From Mucilaginibacter gotjawali (lineage in GTDB: Bacteria > Bacteroidota > Bacteroidia > Sphingobacteriales > Sphingobacteriaceae): 64,000 nt of DNA. Positions within the stretch are counted from its first letter, which is position 1. Each line of letters starts with the position of its first letter. This document shows, one piece after another, positions 8,171 through 16,614 of this stretch. The notes beneath the pieces are model-generated. The model was not told the origin of the DNA. It saw nothing but the letters and a program-made list of their open reading frames with translations, and did not search any database. The DNA lies in the NCBI RefSeq assembly GCF_002355435.1, contig NZ_AP017313.1:682001-746000 (forward strand). Reading direction: 5' to 3'. The position numbers and the translations under genes were made by a program.

Positions 8171-8734
8171 ATGGCTGCAAACACATTTAAATTGACGATT
8201 CACATGGTTGCAAGTCTCGACGGCTATATCGCTAAAAAGGATAACAGCGTTTCGTGGTTTGAGACAAAGGATAATTATGAGAAAGGTATTAAGGTTTCCC
8301 GGGAGGCCATGTGGGAATTTTTAAAAACGGTAGATTGTTACATAATGGGGGCGCGCACTTACGAACTCGCCTTCGATCTGTCAAAAACATATGGCTGGGC
8401 CTATGGCGATGTACCCACTATCGTGCTAACGCACAGAGACCTGCCGGTTGAACGGCCGAACATCGAACTTTATTCAGGCGACCCTGGTACGCTGGTGAAT
8501 GAACGGCTAAAACCTAAATACAAAAATGTTTGGCTGGTTGGCGGCGCGATGCTGGCGAAAGATTTTATTTGTTCAGATCTGGCAGACGAAATAAGGCTAT
8601 CCATTTTACCCATCATTTTGGGCGACGGGCTCCTGTTTTTTGATCACATAGGAAAAGAACAGGTATTACATTTACTCAATGTGACCGCCTATAACACCGG
8701 CATGGTGGAGTTGTGTTATGAAATAAAGAAATAA
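8171..8734 (+). CDS. Dihydrofolate reductase family protein (RibD C-terminal type)
   Basis: 187 residues. MVASLDGYIAKKDNSVSWF at the N-terminus, MGARTYEL and WLVGGAMLAKDF match the RibD C-terminal / YyaP-like reductase fold, which binds NADPH. Proteins of this size are widespread and their substrates are mostly unknown; it should not be taken as the cell's folate enzyme. Stands alone on the plus strand. Confidence 0.82.
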   Translation: MAANTFKLTIHMVASLDGYIAKKDNSVSWFETKDNYEKGIKVSREAMWEFLKTVDCYIMGARTYELAFDLSKTYGWAYGDVPTIVLTHRDLPVERPNIELYSGDPGTLVNERLKPKYKNVWLVGGAMLAKDFICSDLADEIRLSILPIILGDGLLFFDHIGKEQVLHLLNVTAYNTGMVELCYEIKK

Positions 8735-8914
8735 TAACAGGGATAGCGAACTGAATACCTTCCCGCCCGCTGCCCAAACCTGTTAATTCCATACCACCCT
8801 ATCTTTGCTGGCTAAGTTTTCAATCTTTAATTACTATACAATCTGCTCTTCTAAACCTGGCCAAAATCTGTAAAGGAAAGTCATTTGTCATCCCCGCCTA
8901 ATCTTTTAAATAAA

Positions 8915-8965
8915 TTGGAACGTTCGTTCCAATAAGTGTTTATGTTTGCGGAACGATTATTCCAA
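8915..8965 (+). promoter_or_regulatory. Promoter with two palindromic operators ahead of the SDR
   Basis: TTGGAACGTTCGTTCCAA (8915-8932) is a perfect 8+2+8 palindrome. CGGAACGATTATTCCAA (8949-8965) is a degenerate second copy in the same spacing pattern. Between them lies TATGTTTG (8941-8948), a perfect -7 box, and the TTGG at the left edge of the first palindrome is well placed (22-base spacer) as the -33 element. So one site covers the -33 region and the other the start point. Size and symmetry fit a TetR-family repressor; the tetR gene at 9920 is the obvious candidate. Confidence 0.75.
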
Positions 8966-8991
8966 ATATAGAAAAATTAATCCTACACAAC

Positions 8992-9741
8992 ATGAAAAAG
9001 TTAGCAAACAAAGTAGCAGTAATAACCGGTGCATCAAAAGGGATAGGCGCAGGCATTGCCAAAAGCCTTGCCGCCGAAGGGGCGTCAGTAGTAGTAAATT
9101 ATGCTTCGGCTAAAGCCGGTGCAGATAAGGTAGTGGCAGAGATTGTAGCCAATGGCGGTAAAGCTATTGCTGTACAGGGCAATGTTTCAAAAGCAGAAGA
9201 TGTAACCCGCCTTTTTGCCGAAACCGCCAAAGCCTTCGGCGCGGTAGACATCCTGGTGAATAACGCAGGCGTTTACAAGTTCGGCGCGATTGAGCAGATC
9301 AATGAAGCTGATTTTCACCATCAATTTGATACCAACGTATTGGGATTATTGCTGGCAACCCAGGGCGCCCTTAAAACCTTTAACGAGGCGGGCGGCAGCA
9401 TTATTAACATCGGCTCGATCGTCAGCAATGTTGCGCCGGTTGGCAGTTCAATTTACACCGCAACAAAAGGCGCTGTTGACGCCATTACCCATGTTTTATC
9501 CAAAGAACTTGGATCGAGGAAGATCAGGGTGAACTCTATCAACCCGGGCATGGTTGAAACAGAAGGTACGCATAGTGCCGGCTTTATTGGCAGTGATTTC
9601 CAGGCAGAACAAGAGCGCACCGCGCCGCTGGGCCGAATAGGTCAGCCTGAAGATATCGCGCTGGTTGCCGTATTTCTTGCTTCTGAAGAATCACGCTGGT
9701 TAACCGGCGAAACCTTACTGGCCGGCGGCGGGGTAAGGTAA
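8992..9741 (+). CDS. Short-chain dehydrogenase/reductase (SDR), TetR-controlled
   Basis: 249 residues, classical SDR close in length to FabG. GASKGIG is at 13-19, NNAG at 90-93, Ser142, Tyr155 and Lys159 form the active site, and NPGMVETEG plus the C-terminal TGETLLAGGG are typical of the 3-oxoacyl-ACP-reductase-like group. The substrate is unknown. It is preceded by a promoter with two palindromic operators and followed, 178 bases on, by a tetR gene on the same strand. This suggests induction by a compound the SDR acts on. Confidence 0.88.
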   Translation: MKKLANKVAVITGASKGIGAGIAKSLAAEGASVVVNYASAKAGADKVVAEIVANGGKAIAVQGNVSKAEDVTRLFAETAKAFGAVDILVNNAGVYKFGAIEQINEADFHHQFDTNVLGLLLATQGALKTFNEAGGSIINIGSIVSNVAPVGSSIYTATKGAVDAITHVLSKELGSRKIRVNSINPGMVETEGTHSAGFIGSDFQAEQERTAPLGRIGQPEDIALVAVFLASEESRWLTGETLLAGGGVR

Positions 9742-9872
9742 TTTATCGAGAGCCAAGAGCCAGGACTCAAGATAAAAGAGAAATGAGGATTATTTAAGGT
9801 GCCAATGAATTTTAATAATCTGCACATCTGAAATCTGCACATTTGCACATCAATCTTAGTCTTGACTCTTAT
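9742..9872. repeat. Gene-end word repeat (GAGCC/GACTC words plus GCACAT words)
   Basis: Left half has GAGAGCCAAGAGCC and GGACTCAAGATAAAAGAG; the right end has AATCTTAGTCTTGACTCTT, which is complementary in an imperfect way. Between them CTGCACATCTGAAATCTGCAC is followed by ATTTGCACATC, a second repeated word. The right part also carries the TTG (9862-9864) of the tetR promoter. Confidence 0.6.
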
Positions 9873-9890
9873 TAAAATTGAATAGCTTTG
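9862..9890 (+). promoter_or_regulatory. tetR promoter
   Basis: TTG at 9862-9864 and TAGCTTTG at 9883-9890 with an 18-base spacer match the Bacteroidetes -33/-7 pattern. The expected start point is near 9896, about 24 bases ahead of the tetR ATG. No obvious copy of the 8915 palindrome is present here, so tetR may not autoregulate strongly. Confidence 0.6.
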
Positions 9891-9919
9891 CGTAATTACA
9901 GGCAAGGCTATTCCGCATT

Positions 9920-10501
9920 ATGGCAAGAACAAAAGATTTTGATGAAAATGAAGTGCTGGGCAAAGCCATAGATATTTTTTGGCACAAAGGCTATAATGGT
10001 ACCTCTATGCAGGATCTTGTAGACGGGCTCGGCATCAGCCGTTCAAGCCTATACGACACCTACGGCGACAAACACACCCTTTTTATTAAAGCATTGGAGA
10101 GCTATCAAAACAAAGGTTCCGCAAAAGTTTGCGCCATTGCTAATAGCGCCGCGCCTGCTAAAGAAGTTATTAAAAAATTATTGGACCTGATTACGGGGGA
10201 ATTACTAACGGACCAAAAGCATAAAGGCTGTTTTATGGTAAATGCCGAAGTTGAGGTAGCCCCGCATGATAAAGAAGTTAGCCAAATGGTATGTGCCAAT
10301 GACCAGCAGGTGGAAGACGCCTTTTACCAGGTGATCAAAAAAGGGCAGGAGTCCGGCGAGATTAGCAAGCGGCAGGATGCTATGGCGCTGGCAAGGTTCA
10401 CCTTCAACACCGTAAAGGGTATACGTGTTACGGCAAAGTCAACAACTGATAAAGCAGTTTTTGATGATATTATCAGGCTTACTTTAGCCATGCTGGATTA
10501 A
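9920..10501 (+). CDS. TetR/AcrR-family transcriptional regulator
   Basis: 193 residues. The N-terminal ~50 residues form the TetR helix-turn-helix (GTSMQDLVDGLGISRSSLYD, then TYGDKHTLFIKAL). The C-terminal ligand domain is of the TetR_C (YcdC/AefR-like) sort with GCFMVNAEVEVAP. Probable repressor of the SDR at 8992 through the two palindromes at 8915 and 8949; target is inferred from proximity. Confidence 0.9.
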   Translation: MARTKDFDENEVLGKAIDIFWHKGYNGTSMQDLVDGLGISRSSLYDTYGDKHTLFIKALESYQNKGSAKVCAIANSAAPAKEVIKKLLDLITGELLTDQKHKGCFMVNAEVEVAPHDKEVSQMVCANDQQVEDAFYQVIKKGQESGEISKRQDAMALARFTFNTVKGIRVTAKSTTDKAVFDDIIRLTLAMLD

Positions 10502-10706
10502 GGAGTCAAATTACTTGCTGATAGGGCCCTTCCCTAAAAACAATGCGCCGCATAAATACGCTGATTCTGCCCCGGTTTTTCCCAAAATAGACTACTTTTC
10601 TGTCCAAAAAAACATACACATTTCTCTTGTCGTTGCTCGTACATACCAACGCGGCGGTGTGGCATAATTTTTATTCATTTATCAGCACAACTTAAAAACT
10701 ACTATT

Positions 10707-10856
10707 ATGAAAACCACAGCAACAAAACCAACCGTTTCGCTTAAATCAGTAGAAAAAGAACTTAAGGCAATTTTAGAGCAGGATGTTAGAAAACTGAATG
10801 CCCCGCAATATATCAATCATAAATATGCCGCTTTTTTGCAGTTGATCGCTGCTTAA
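10707..10856 (+). CDS. Small protein of 49 residues ahead of the cupin
   Basis: ATG at 10707, TAA at 10854-10856. The product starts MKTTATKPTV and reads on as a Lys/Glu-rich helix (KSVEKELKAILEQ), then LNAPQYINHKYAAFLQLIAA. It ends one base before the cupin ATG, so the two are almost certainly translated from one message. Codon use looks like that of neighbouring genes. No family recognised. It could be a partner protein of the cupin or a leader peptide. Confidence 0.6.
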   Translation: MKTTATKPTVSLKSVEKELKAILEQDVRKLNAPQYINHKYAAFLQLIAA

Positions 10857-10857
10857 T

Positions 10858-11358
10858 ATGGAGTCTTCAAAACCTGCCCCGATTATGCTTAATGCCGATG
10901 ACGGGCCAAATGTATCGGTAGTTGGCGATACTTACCGGATACTGGCTTCCGGCAAGCAAACAGGCGGCGCCTTTGCTACTATTGATATGCTGGTGCCACC
11001 GGGCGGCGGCCCAGGCCCGCATTCGCACCCGGATTTCCAGGAAACCTTTTATGTTATTGAGGGAGAAATAGAGGTTAAATCGGAGGTTTCAACATACATC
11101 GCCAAAAAAGGGGCCTATGTAGTTATTCCGAAAGGCGGCATTGTGCATTGCTTTAAAAATAAAACGGATACGCTGGCACACCTGCTTTGTACCGTGGTTC
11201 CTGCCGGGCTTGAAGAAATGTTTATCACGATAGGTACCCCGATTGATGCAGGTGTATTCTTACCTCCACCGGCGATGGATCCCGAAAGTATTGGCAAGCT
11301 AATAAAAATTGCAGAACAATACGGGCAGAAAGTATTCCCTCCCGATTTTTTAGGATAA
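10858..11358 (+). CDS. Cupin-domain protein
   Basis: 166 residues. Cupin motif 1 is GPGPHSHPDFQETFYVIEGE (about residues 47-66) with the His, His and Glu metal ligands; motif 2 is GGIVHCFKN with its His. Single-domain metal-binding beta-barrel. Substrate unknown. Starts 1 base after the small 49-residue gene. A short inverted repeat GGGAAA...TTTCCC follows the stop codon but has no immediate T-run. Confidence 0.85.
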   Translation: MESSKPAPIMLNADDGPNVSVVGDTYRILASGKQTGGAFATIDMLVPPGGGPGPHSHPDFQETFYVIEGEIEVKSEVSTYIAKKGAYVVIPKGGIVHCFKNKTDTLAHLLCTVVPAGLEEMFITIGTPIDAGVFLPPPAMDPESIGKLIKIAEQYGQKVFPPDFLG

Positions 11359-11410
11359 TGGGAAATCTGGCTTTCCCTGCTCGAAATCCTATTTTATTTT
11401 TTTAGGTCAA

Positions 11411-11442
11411 TTGGCTAAATATCAAATAAGTAATTAAATTTG
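11411..11442 (+). promoter_or_regulatory. Promoter of the first lipoprotein gene
   Basis: TTG at 11411-11413, then a 21-base spacer, then TAAATTTG at 11435-11442. The ATG is at 11463, so the 5' leader is only about 15 bases. Confidence 0.6.
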
Positions 11443-11462
11443 ATCAACCAATTTTATCTTTT

Positions 11463-12131
11463 ATGAAAAAGATATCCCTGCTCGCTATCCTGTTTATGCC
11501 TGCGCTCTTTTTTACCGGTTGTAAAAAAAGTTCAACTAATTCTCCGGTGGCGCCGGCATCTGCTGATTCCTACCTGCCTGTTACCGCAGGTTCATCCTGG
11601 GATTATTACGCGCAGGTTGCCGGCTATACTGATACCATCAGTATAAGAATGACCGGCTCGACTACTAAAATAAACGGTTCCGATTTTTTTACCGCTACAG
11701 GTGTTTCGCATTTTAATAAAGCGATAGTGGAGAATTTTTACGAAGCTAACCACCTGTATATTGAACGTTATACCATTGGTGGCGATGTTTATGCAACCAA
11801 TATTGATGTGGTTTTATTAAACGATACGCTGGCTGCAGGCCATACTTTTACCGCGACGGTAACCGCCATCGGCGGAATTGACGTGCAGCCGATGAGAATA
11901 ATCAATACCACTGTTGAAAAAAATATAACGAAAGTAGTTGGCGGAAAAAGCTTTTCCGGTGTAATTCATACCCGTGTTCAATTGCAGGATGATTCCGGCA
12001 GCGGTTTTGAAACCAATTCAATTTACGACTACTTTATGGTTAAAGGCGTAGGTATTATTGAAATGGATTCCAGTGCACCCGGTGGCGCCGTTGATGAAAC
12101 CCAAACAATAATGAATTATACGGTTAAATAA
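11463..12131 (+). CDS. Lipoprotein, paralogue 1 of 3
   Basis: 222 residues with a signal peptide ending in a lipobox (FTGC, Cys20), then KKSS. The mature part is an all-beta-looking domain with landmarks shared with the proteins at 12964 and 13756: YLPVTAGSSWDYY, then a Thr/Ser strand, FLNDT-like VLLNDTLAAGHT, a NTTVEKNITKVVGGKSF segment, and a C-terminal GVGIIEMD...ETQTIMNY. Exported to the outer membrane or periplasm. No known family name; probably a secreted domain of unknown function amplified locally. Confidence 0.7.
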   Translation: MKKISLLAILFMPALFFTGCKKSSTNSPVAPASADSYLPVTAGSSWDYYAQVAGYTDTISIRMTGSTTKINGSDFFTATGVSHFNKAIVENFYEANHLYIERYTIGGDVYATNIDVVLLNDTLAAGHTFTATVTAIGGIDVQPMRIINTTVEKNITKVVGGKSFSGVIHTRVQLQDDSGSGFETNSIYDYFMVKGVGIIEMDSSAPGGAVDETQTIMNYTVK

Positions 12132-12322
12132 ACCTATAAAATTTGTTTGTGCCTTGTATGCCTTAAACAGTTCAAATAACACTGATGCAAAATAAAACCG
12201 CCAAAAATATTTTGCGCTATTTTTTAAAAAAATCAATAGGTTTAGCCAGGTTGTTTTAAAATGCCATTCGCTTTGCTATTTTTACGGCGCGTTTGTAATT
12301 ACCTGAAACAAACAGAGACCCT

Positions 12323-12784
12323 ATGATAATTATAAAAAATTACCCCGAGTTTGAAGGCTACTTAGGTGAGGAGTTAGGTGTGTCGGGCTGGCATACCATT
12401 ACCCAGGAGCAAATAAATAAGTTTGCCGATGCCACTATTGATCATCAATGGATCCATACAGACGTTGAAAGAGCCCAAACCGAAAGCCCTTTTAAAGCAA
12501 CCATTGCGCATGGTTATTTAACGGTTTCGCTGCTCCCATATTTCTGGCACCAGATAGCAGATGTACAAAACCTTAAAATGCAGATCAATTACAGCATTGA
12601 AAACATCCGGTTTGCGCAACCCGTTATCGTGAATAGCCAGGTGCGGCTTAAAGCTAAACTGGTGGCTATTGTTAATTTGAGGGGCATCACCAAAGCTACT
12701 ATCGGTGTTGAAATGGAAATAGACGGGCAGAAAAAACCCGCTTACACCGGGGAGGTAGTTTTTCTTTACCATTTTATCGATTAA
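12323..12784 (+). CDS. MaoC-family hydratase
   Basis: 153 residues, single hot-dog domain. FADATIDHQWIHTDVERA carries the catalytic Asp and His of the R-specific enoyl-CoA hydratase (MaoC/PhaJ) motif, followed by the conserved IAHGYLTVSLLPYF. It should hydrate enoyl-CoA in the cytoplasm. It stands between two paralogous lipoprotein genes with which it has no obvious functional link. Confidence 0.88.
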   Translation: MIIIKNYPEFEGYLGEELGVSGWHTITQEQINKFADATIDHQWIHTDVERAQTESPFKATIAHGYLTVSLLPYFWHQIADVQNLKMQINYSIENIRFAQPVIVNSQVRLKAKLVAIVNLRGITKATIGVEMEIDGQKKPAYTGEVVFLYHFID

Positions 12785-12788
12785 GTGA

Positions 12789-12902
12789 TAGAACAAGGAA
12801 CCAAGGGCGAAGACTCAGGAATGATGTACGCGCATTATTCTTTTATAGGGAAGGTTGCGATTTTTTTGTCTTGACTCCCGGCTCTTAACTCCTGAATCTT
12901 TC
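12789..12902. repeat. Gene-end word repeat behind the MaoC gene
   Basis: Left arm GAACAAGGAACCAAGGGC then GAAGACTCAGGAATG; right arm TCTTGACTCCCGGCTCTTAAC and TCCTGAATCTTTCC. Imperfect inverted arrangement of GACTC/AGGA words, separated by about 45 bases. Confidence 0.55.
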
Positions 12903-12963
12903 CCTCCGCGCAATATTTTCTTCGTTTCAATGTTTACACTATAACCTGTAAACAAAAACCTTA

Positions 12964-13632
12964 ATGAAGAAAACCTTTACCCTTATTTTAGCTGTCGCGG
13001 TTATATTCATCAGCAGCTGTAAAAAAGATTCAAAAAACAATCCGGCATCCAGTTCAACCAATAACGATTACTTTCCTTTAACTTCCAATTCGGCCTGGAA
13101 ATACCTGGTAACCGGGGCAGGCGGAAGTGATACCCTTACGGTTAAGCTCACCGGTTCGGCCACGGTTATCGATGGAAAAACTTATTATAATACCAATAGT
13201 ATGTACCAGAAAATGGGTACCAGCGTTGGTTATTTTTTCAGGCAAAACCATCTGTATGGCTCCAACTCATCAAACGCAACAGCAGGCTTAACCATTGAGT
13301 TCGAGTTTTTGAACGATACCGCCGCAGCCGGGCATAGCTGGATAAGCTTACCCACGGTGAATGGCCTGGTAAACAGTGTGCCGGCGCGTACGGTGAATAC
13401 CATCAGGGAAGTTAATATCAGCAAAACCGTCGGCGGTAAAATATTTACCAATGTCATTCATGCGGAAGTTGATCTTCAGTACAATTATGGGAGAGGTTAT
13501 GAAAGTTCGGCGGTTTACGAATTTTATTTTGCAAAGGGGGTGGGCATGATTGAAAACTCAACCTTTATTTCAGGAAATATGTATGAAACGGAAAGTATTA
13601 TCAGCTACGATATTTCAGCTGTATTGATATAG
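12964..13632 (+). CDS. Lipoprotein, paralogue 2 of 3
   Basis: 222 residues, lipobox SSC with Cys19 then KKDSK. Shares with its neighbours the YFPLTSNSAWKY start of the domain, FLNDTAAAGHSW, VNTIREVNISKTVGGKIF and a C-terminal GVGMIENS segment. Surface or periplasmic lipoprotein of unknown role. The 12.9-kb spacer before it holds a word repeat. Confidence 0.7.
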   Translation: MKKTFTLILAVAVIFISSCKKDSKNNPASSSTNNDYFPLTSNSAWKYLVTGAGGSDTLTVKLTGSATVIDGKTYYNTNSMYQKMGTSVGYFFRQNHLYGSNSSNATAGLTIEFEFLNDTAAAGHSWISLPTVNGLVNSVPARTVNTIREVNISKTVGGKIFTNVIHAEVDLQYNYGRGYESSAVYEFYFAKGVGMIENSTFISGNMYETESIISYDISAVLI

Positions 13633-13755
13633 ATAATGCTTTAACAACCGCGTTTTATAACTTAAGTAACACGATTGTTGATATGTTGAATGTTTTACCC
13701 CTGAAATATTTTTTTATTATCAATATTTGAGCGATAAATTATTGATAGAACGTAA

Positions 13756-14442
13756 ATGCGAAAAAACTTTTTTGTCATTCTGGCTTTACTGACAATTGGT
13801 TATTTCAGCTGCAATAAAAACCCCTATCGGGCGGCGCCACCTTTAACAGCTTACAGCTATTTCCCGCAAACTTATGGTTCCACCTGGCGGTACCGCGATT
13901 CTGTTTTTGGCGAGGCTTCCAATCCGTTAGCTATATTCGGTGTTAAAAATGACACCCTGACTTATACCATGAACGGCGCCACCACCGATTTTAACAGTAA
14001 AATATGTTACGATGTGGATGTGTCGTCCCGGCTTTTCCCCCGGCATATCGCCGATTATTTTGTGAGTAAGCATATTTATGAATTGATTGAACCCTCACTG
14101 GCCTTCGGATTGATTGATCTGCAAATTTTGAATGATACGGCGCATGCAGGGTACACCTGGAACAGTACACCTTCATTAACAACTTTACTGCATAACAGCC
14201 CGGTACGTGCTATCAATACCATCGTTGAAACAGATATGACGAAGATAGAGGCAGGCCGGATTTATACCAGCGTAACACACACCGCCATTAATTTTCAGAT
14301 CAACGTTAATAACCAGGGGTTTTACAATATTGCCCATTTTGATTTTTACCTGGCGGGCGATGTCGGTATTATTGAAAAAGACGCTTATTATTATGGCTAC
14401 TTAAATGAGACGCAAACGATTGTTGATTTCCATATCAAATAG
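13756..14442 (+). CDS. Lipoprotein, paralogue 3 of 3
   Basis: 228 residues, signal peptide with FSC lipobox (Cys19). Domain landmarks YFPQTYGSTWRYRDS, ILNDTAHAGYTW, NTIVETDMTKIEAGRIY and GDVGIIEKD match paralogues 1 and 2, but it is the most divergent and has lost the KK after the lipid cysteine (it reads NKNP). Unknown function. Confidence 0.68.
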   Translation: MRKNFFVILALLTIGYFSCNKNPYRAAPPLTAYSYFPQTYGSTWRYRDSVFGEASNPLAIFGVKNDTLTYTMNGATTDFNSKICYDVDVSSRLFPRHIADYFVSKHIYELIEPSLAFGLIDLQILNDTAHAGYTWNSTPSLTTLLHNSPVRAINTIVETDMTKIEAGRIYTSVTHTAINFQINVNNQGFYNIAHFDFYLAGDVGIIEKDAYYYGYLNETQTIVDFHIK

Positions 14443-14497
14443 CATCAGGTCATCCCTTCTTCCTTAAATCTTTACAATCACTCCACAACCACTTCCG

Positions 14498-14505
14498 TAT
14501 TTTTG
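14498..14505 (+). promoter_or_regulatory. -7 box of the luciferase-like gene
   Basis: TATTTTTG is a perfect TAnnTTTG, 16 bases ahead of the ATG at 14522. No clear -33 TTG in the expected place. Confidence 0.45.
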
Positions 14506-14521
14506 TGTTGTTATAACATAT

Positions 14522-15532
14522 ATGGACACAAAAAATATCCGCCTCGGTGTATTGGATCAATCTCCGGTACGTAAAGGGCTCACAGCTGCAGAAGCGGTTC
14601 AAGAGACAGTAGAACTTGCAAAATATACCGATGCTTTAGGCTACACCCGCTTTTGGGTATCTGAACATCATAATACGGGCGCGCTTGCGGGTTCAACGCC
14701 CGAAGTGCTGATGGCACACCTGGCAGGGCAAACAAAAAATATCCGCATCGGCTCGGGCGGGGTAATGATGCCCAATCACAGCGCGCTAAAGGTTGCCGAA
14801 AACTTCAGGACGCTGGAAGCCCTGTTCCCCGGGCGCATTGACCTGGGAATGGGCCGCGCTCCGGGTACCGACCGGCATACAGCGGCTTTGCTTAACCCAT
14901 CCAACCAGTTTCGCGAGCAGGATTTTGTGGAACAACTGTATGATCTGAATAACTTTTTTCATGACAGGGGCGACCCTGGTACGCCGATGGCTAAAATAAG
15001 GGCCATACCACAGGTTAAAACTGTGCCTGCCATGTGGCTGTTAAGCTCCAGCGGGCAAAGCGGCATATTTGCTGCTCATTTTGGGATGGGTTTTTCCTTC
15101 GCCCATTTCATCAATCCAAACGGGGGCCCGCAGGCTGTTGAAGCCTATCGCGAACGTTTTCAGCCTTCCGAAGAACTGCAGCAGCAACAGGCCAATATGG
15201 CCATTTTTGTTTTTTGTTCGGAAGATGAGGAAAAGGTTGAGCGCCACCAGGCTTTAATGGATTATCGTTTTAACCAGTTTGAAAAGGGCGCCGGTATTGT
15301 GCCCATTGGATATGACGATATTAAACATGTTACCTATTCGGCAGGGGAGCAGGAAAGGATCTGGTACAACCGGAAAAGAGTAATTGCCGGTACGCCTGAC
15401 CGGGTGAAAACAAGACTGACCCAGCTTGCGGAGGAATATAATGTTGATGAAATTATCGCGGTAACCATTACGGAGCATTTTGAGGACAGGCTGCAATCGT
15501 ACAAACTGCTGGCCGAAATGTTTATAAGCTGA
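14522..15532 (+). CDS. LLM-class flavin-dependent oxidoreductase
   Basis: 336 residues, bacterial-luciferase-like fold. The N-terminal GVLDQSPVRKG and FWVSEHHNTGALAGSTPEVL, then RIGSGGVMMPNHSALKVAE and GRIDLGMGRAPG, match the MsnO8/YhbW-like LLM group. A probable FMNH2-dependent monooxygenase; substrate unknown. Its TGA stop is part of the AGCTGAAAGC word of the repeat that follows. Confidence 0.88.
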   Translation: MDTKNIRLGVLDQSPVRKGLTAAEAVQETVELAKYTDALGYTRFWVSEHHNTGALAGSTPEVLMAHLAGQTKNIRIGSGGVMMPNHSALKVAENFRTLEALFPGRIDLGMGRAPGTDRHTAALLNPSNQFREQDFVEQLYDLNNFFHDRGDPGTPMAKIRAIPQVKTVPAMWLLSSSGQSGIFAAHFGMGFSFAHFINPNGGPQAVEAYRERFQPSEELQQQQANMAIFVFCSEDEEKVERHQALMDYRFNQFEKGAGIVPIGYDDIKHVTYSAGEQERIWYNRKRVIAGTPDRVKTRLTQLAEEYNVDEIIAVTITEHFEDRLQSYKLLAEMFIS

Positions 15533-15626
15533 AAGCCCAAAGCTAAAAGCCGAAAACTACCCTGTGACTTAAACTTCGCATATTTGAAACAAAGCTTTCA
15601 GCTTTAACCTTTCAGCTTTGAGCTTC
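15530..15626. repeat. Gene-end word repeat (AAAGCTGAAAGC word)
   Basis: Left arm 15528-15556 holds AGCTGAAAGCCCAAAGCTAAA then AGCCGAAAAC; right arm 15591-15626 holds AAAGCTTTCAGC, CCTTTCAGC and TTTGAGCTTC, the reverse complement of the same words. The luciferase-like gene's TGA (15530-15532) lies inside the first word. Confidence 0.75.
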
Positions 15627-15677
15627 AATACTGGCAGGATAGTTGTTTGATGGGTTAAACATCAAAAACTATTTACC

Positions 15678-16136
15678 ATGGAAACTACAGAAAAATCAAT
15701 TGAAGTTTTAAATGATCTGATAGAGATCAATAACGACAGGGTTGCTGGCTTCGCCCACGCTGTACATGAATTGAAAGAGAACGATGGCGATCTGCGGGTG
15801 CTTTTTTTGCAGTTAAGGGAAGAAAGCAGGGAAAACGTTCATGAACTTGGCACTGCGATTAATAAACTTGATGCCGAGGTTGAAATGGGAATGAGCAGCA
15901 ATGGCGCCTTGCACCGCATGTGGCTTGATGTAAAAGCTGCCTTTACCGGGCATGATCGCAGGGGGATATTAGCGGAATGTGAACGGGGAGAAGACGCAAT
16001 AAAAAAAGCCTATGAAAGCGCCCTGTCGCCTGATAATGAACTGTCCCCCCATTTAACCGAAATACTTTTGCGGCAACAACAGGATATAATTGCATCTCAT
16101 AACCAAATCAAGGCTTTGAGGGATAGTGAGGCTTAG
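15678..16136 (+). CDS. PA2169-type four-helix-bundle protein (DUF2383)
   Basis: 152 residues, almost entirely helical, ferritin-like in length. KSIEVLNDLIEINNDRVAGF and the C-terminal LRQQQDIIASHNQIKALRD match the PA2169/DUF2383 family. Function unknown; members are often stress-associated. Followed by a strong hairpin terminator at 16161. Confidence 0.85.
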   Translation: METTEKSIEVLNDLIEINNDRVAGFAHAVHELKENDGDLRVLFLQLREESRENVHELGTAINKLDAEVEMGMSSNGALHRMWLDVKAAFTGHDRRGILAECERGEDAIKKAYESALSPDNELSPHLTEILLRQQQDIIASHNQIKALRDSEA

Positions 16137-16160
16137 ATTTTAAATTGACTTTAAAAAATG

Positions 16161-16193
16161 GAGGATGTTTTAAACAGGCATCCTCTTTTTTTT
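16161..16193. terminator. Terminator between convergent genes
   Basis: GAGGATG (16161-16167) pairs with CATCCTC (16179-16185) and is followed by eight T. It ends the DUF2383 gene; the T-run touches the stop of the minus-strand PIN gene. Confidence 0.85.
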
Positions 16194-16614
16194 ACTGAAT
16201 GAAATCAAAAAGCTTTAAAAAATCTGCCGGCGACAAAATGGGGATATTGTTAAAAGGATGCAGGATCAGTAAATCCTGGTCGCCGCTTACGATACAGGAT
16301 GCTCCGGCAGTTACTGCAAGTTCAAGAAATTTGTTGTCTTTTGCATCACGGCAGGCATTGATGGCTATCGATGGAAAGAATACAAGTGCATTACGCTCAA
16401 TTTGATCAATAGCTTCTAATCGTTCCTCATCTTTTAAAAAATATTTGTCAAACTTTTTTCGGAAAATAACTTCAGAAAACTCGGACAATACCGATTCGGA
16501 AATTACTATCCTTCCAATTTCTATTGCCCTGTTCAACGCCTGAGCATTAATTGATTTTTGAAGAAGGGCCGCACTAATAAGTGAATTCGTATCAAAGACA
16601 AATTTATGCTTCAT
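16192..16614 (-). CDS. PIN-domain toxin (COG1569 type)
   Basis: 140 residues. The acidic PIN residues are visible: FDTNSLISA (Asp8), SEFSEV (Glu about 45), RDAKDNKFLELA (Asp about 90-93) and SGDQDLL (Asp about 113-115). Such proteins are Mg-dependent RNases. The gene overlaps the upstream antitoxin gene by 11 bases. Confidence 0.85.
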   Translation of the reverse strand: MKHKFVFDTNSLISAALLQKSINAQALNRAIEIGRIVISESVLSEFSEVIFRKKFDKYFLKDEERLEAIDQIERNALVFFPSIAINACRDAKDNKFLELAVTAGASCIVSGDQDLLILHPFNNIPILSPADFLKLFDFIQ

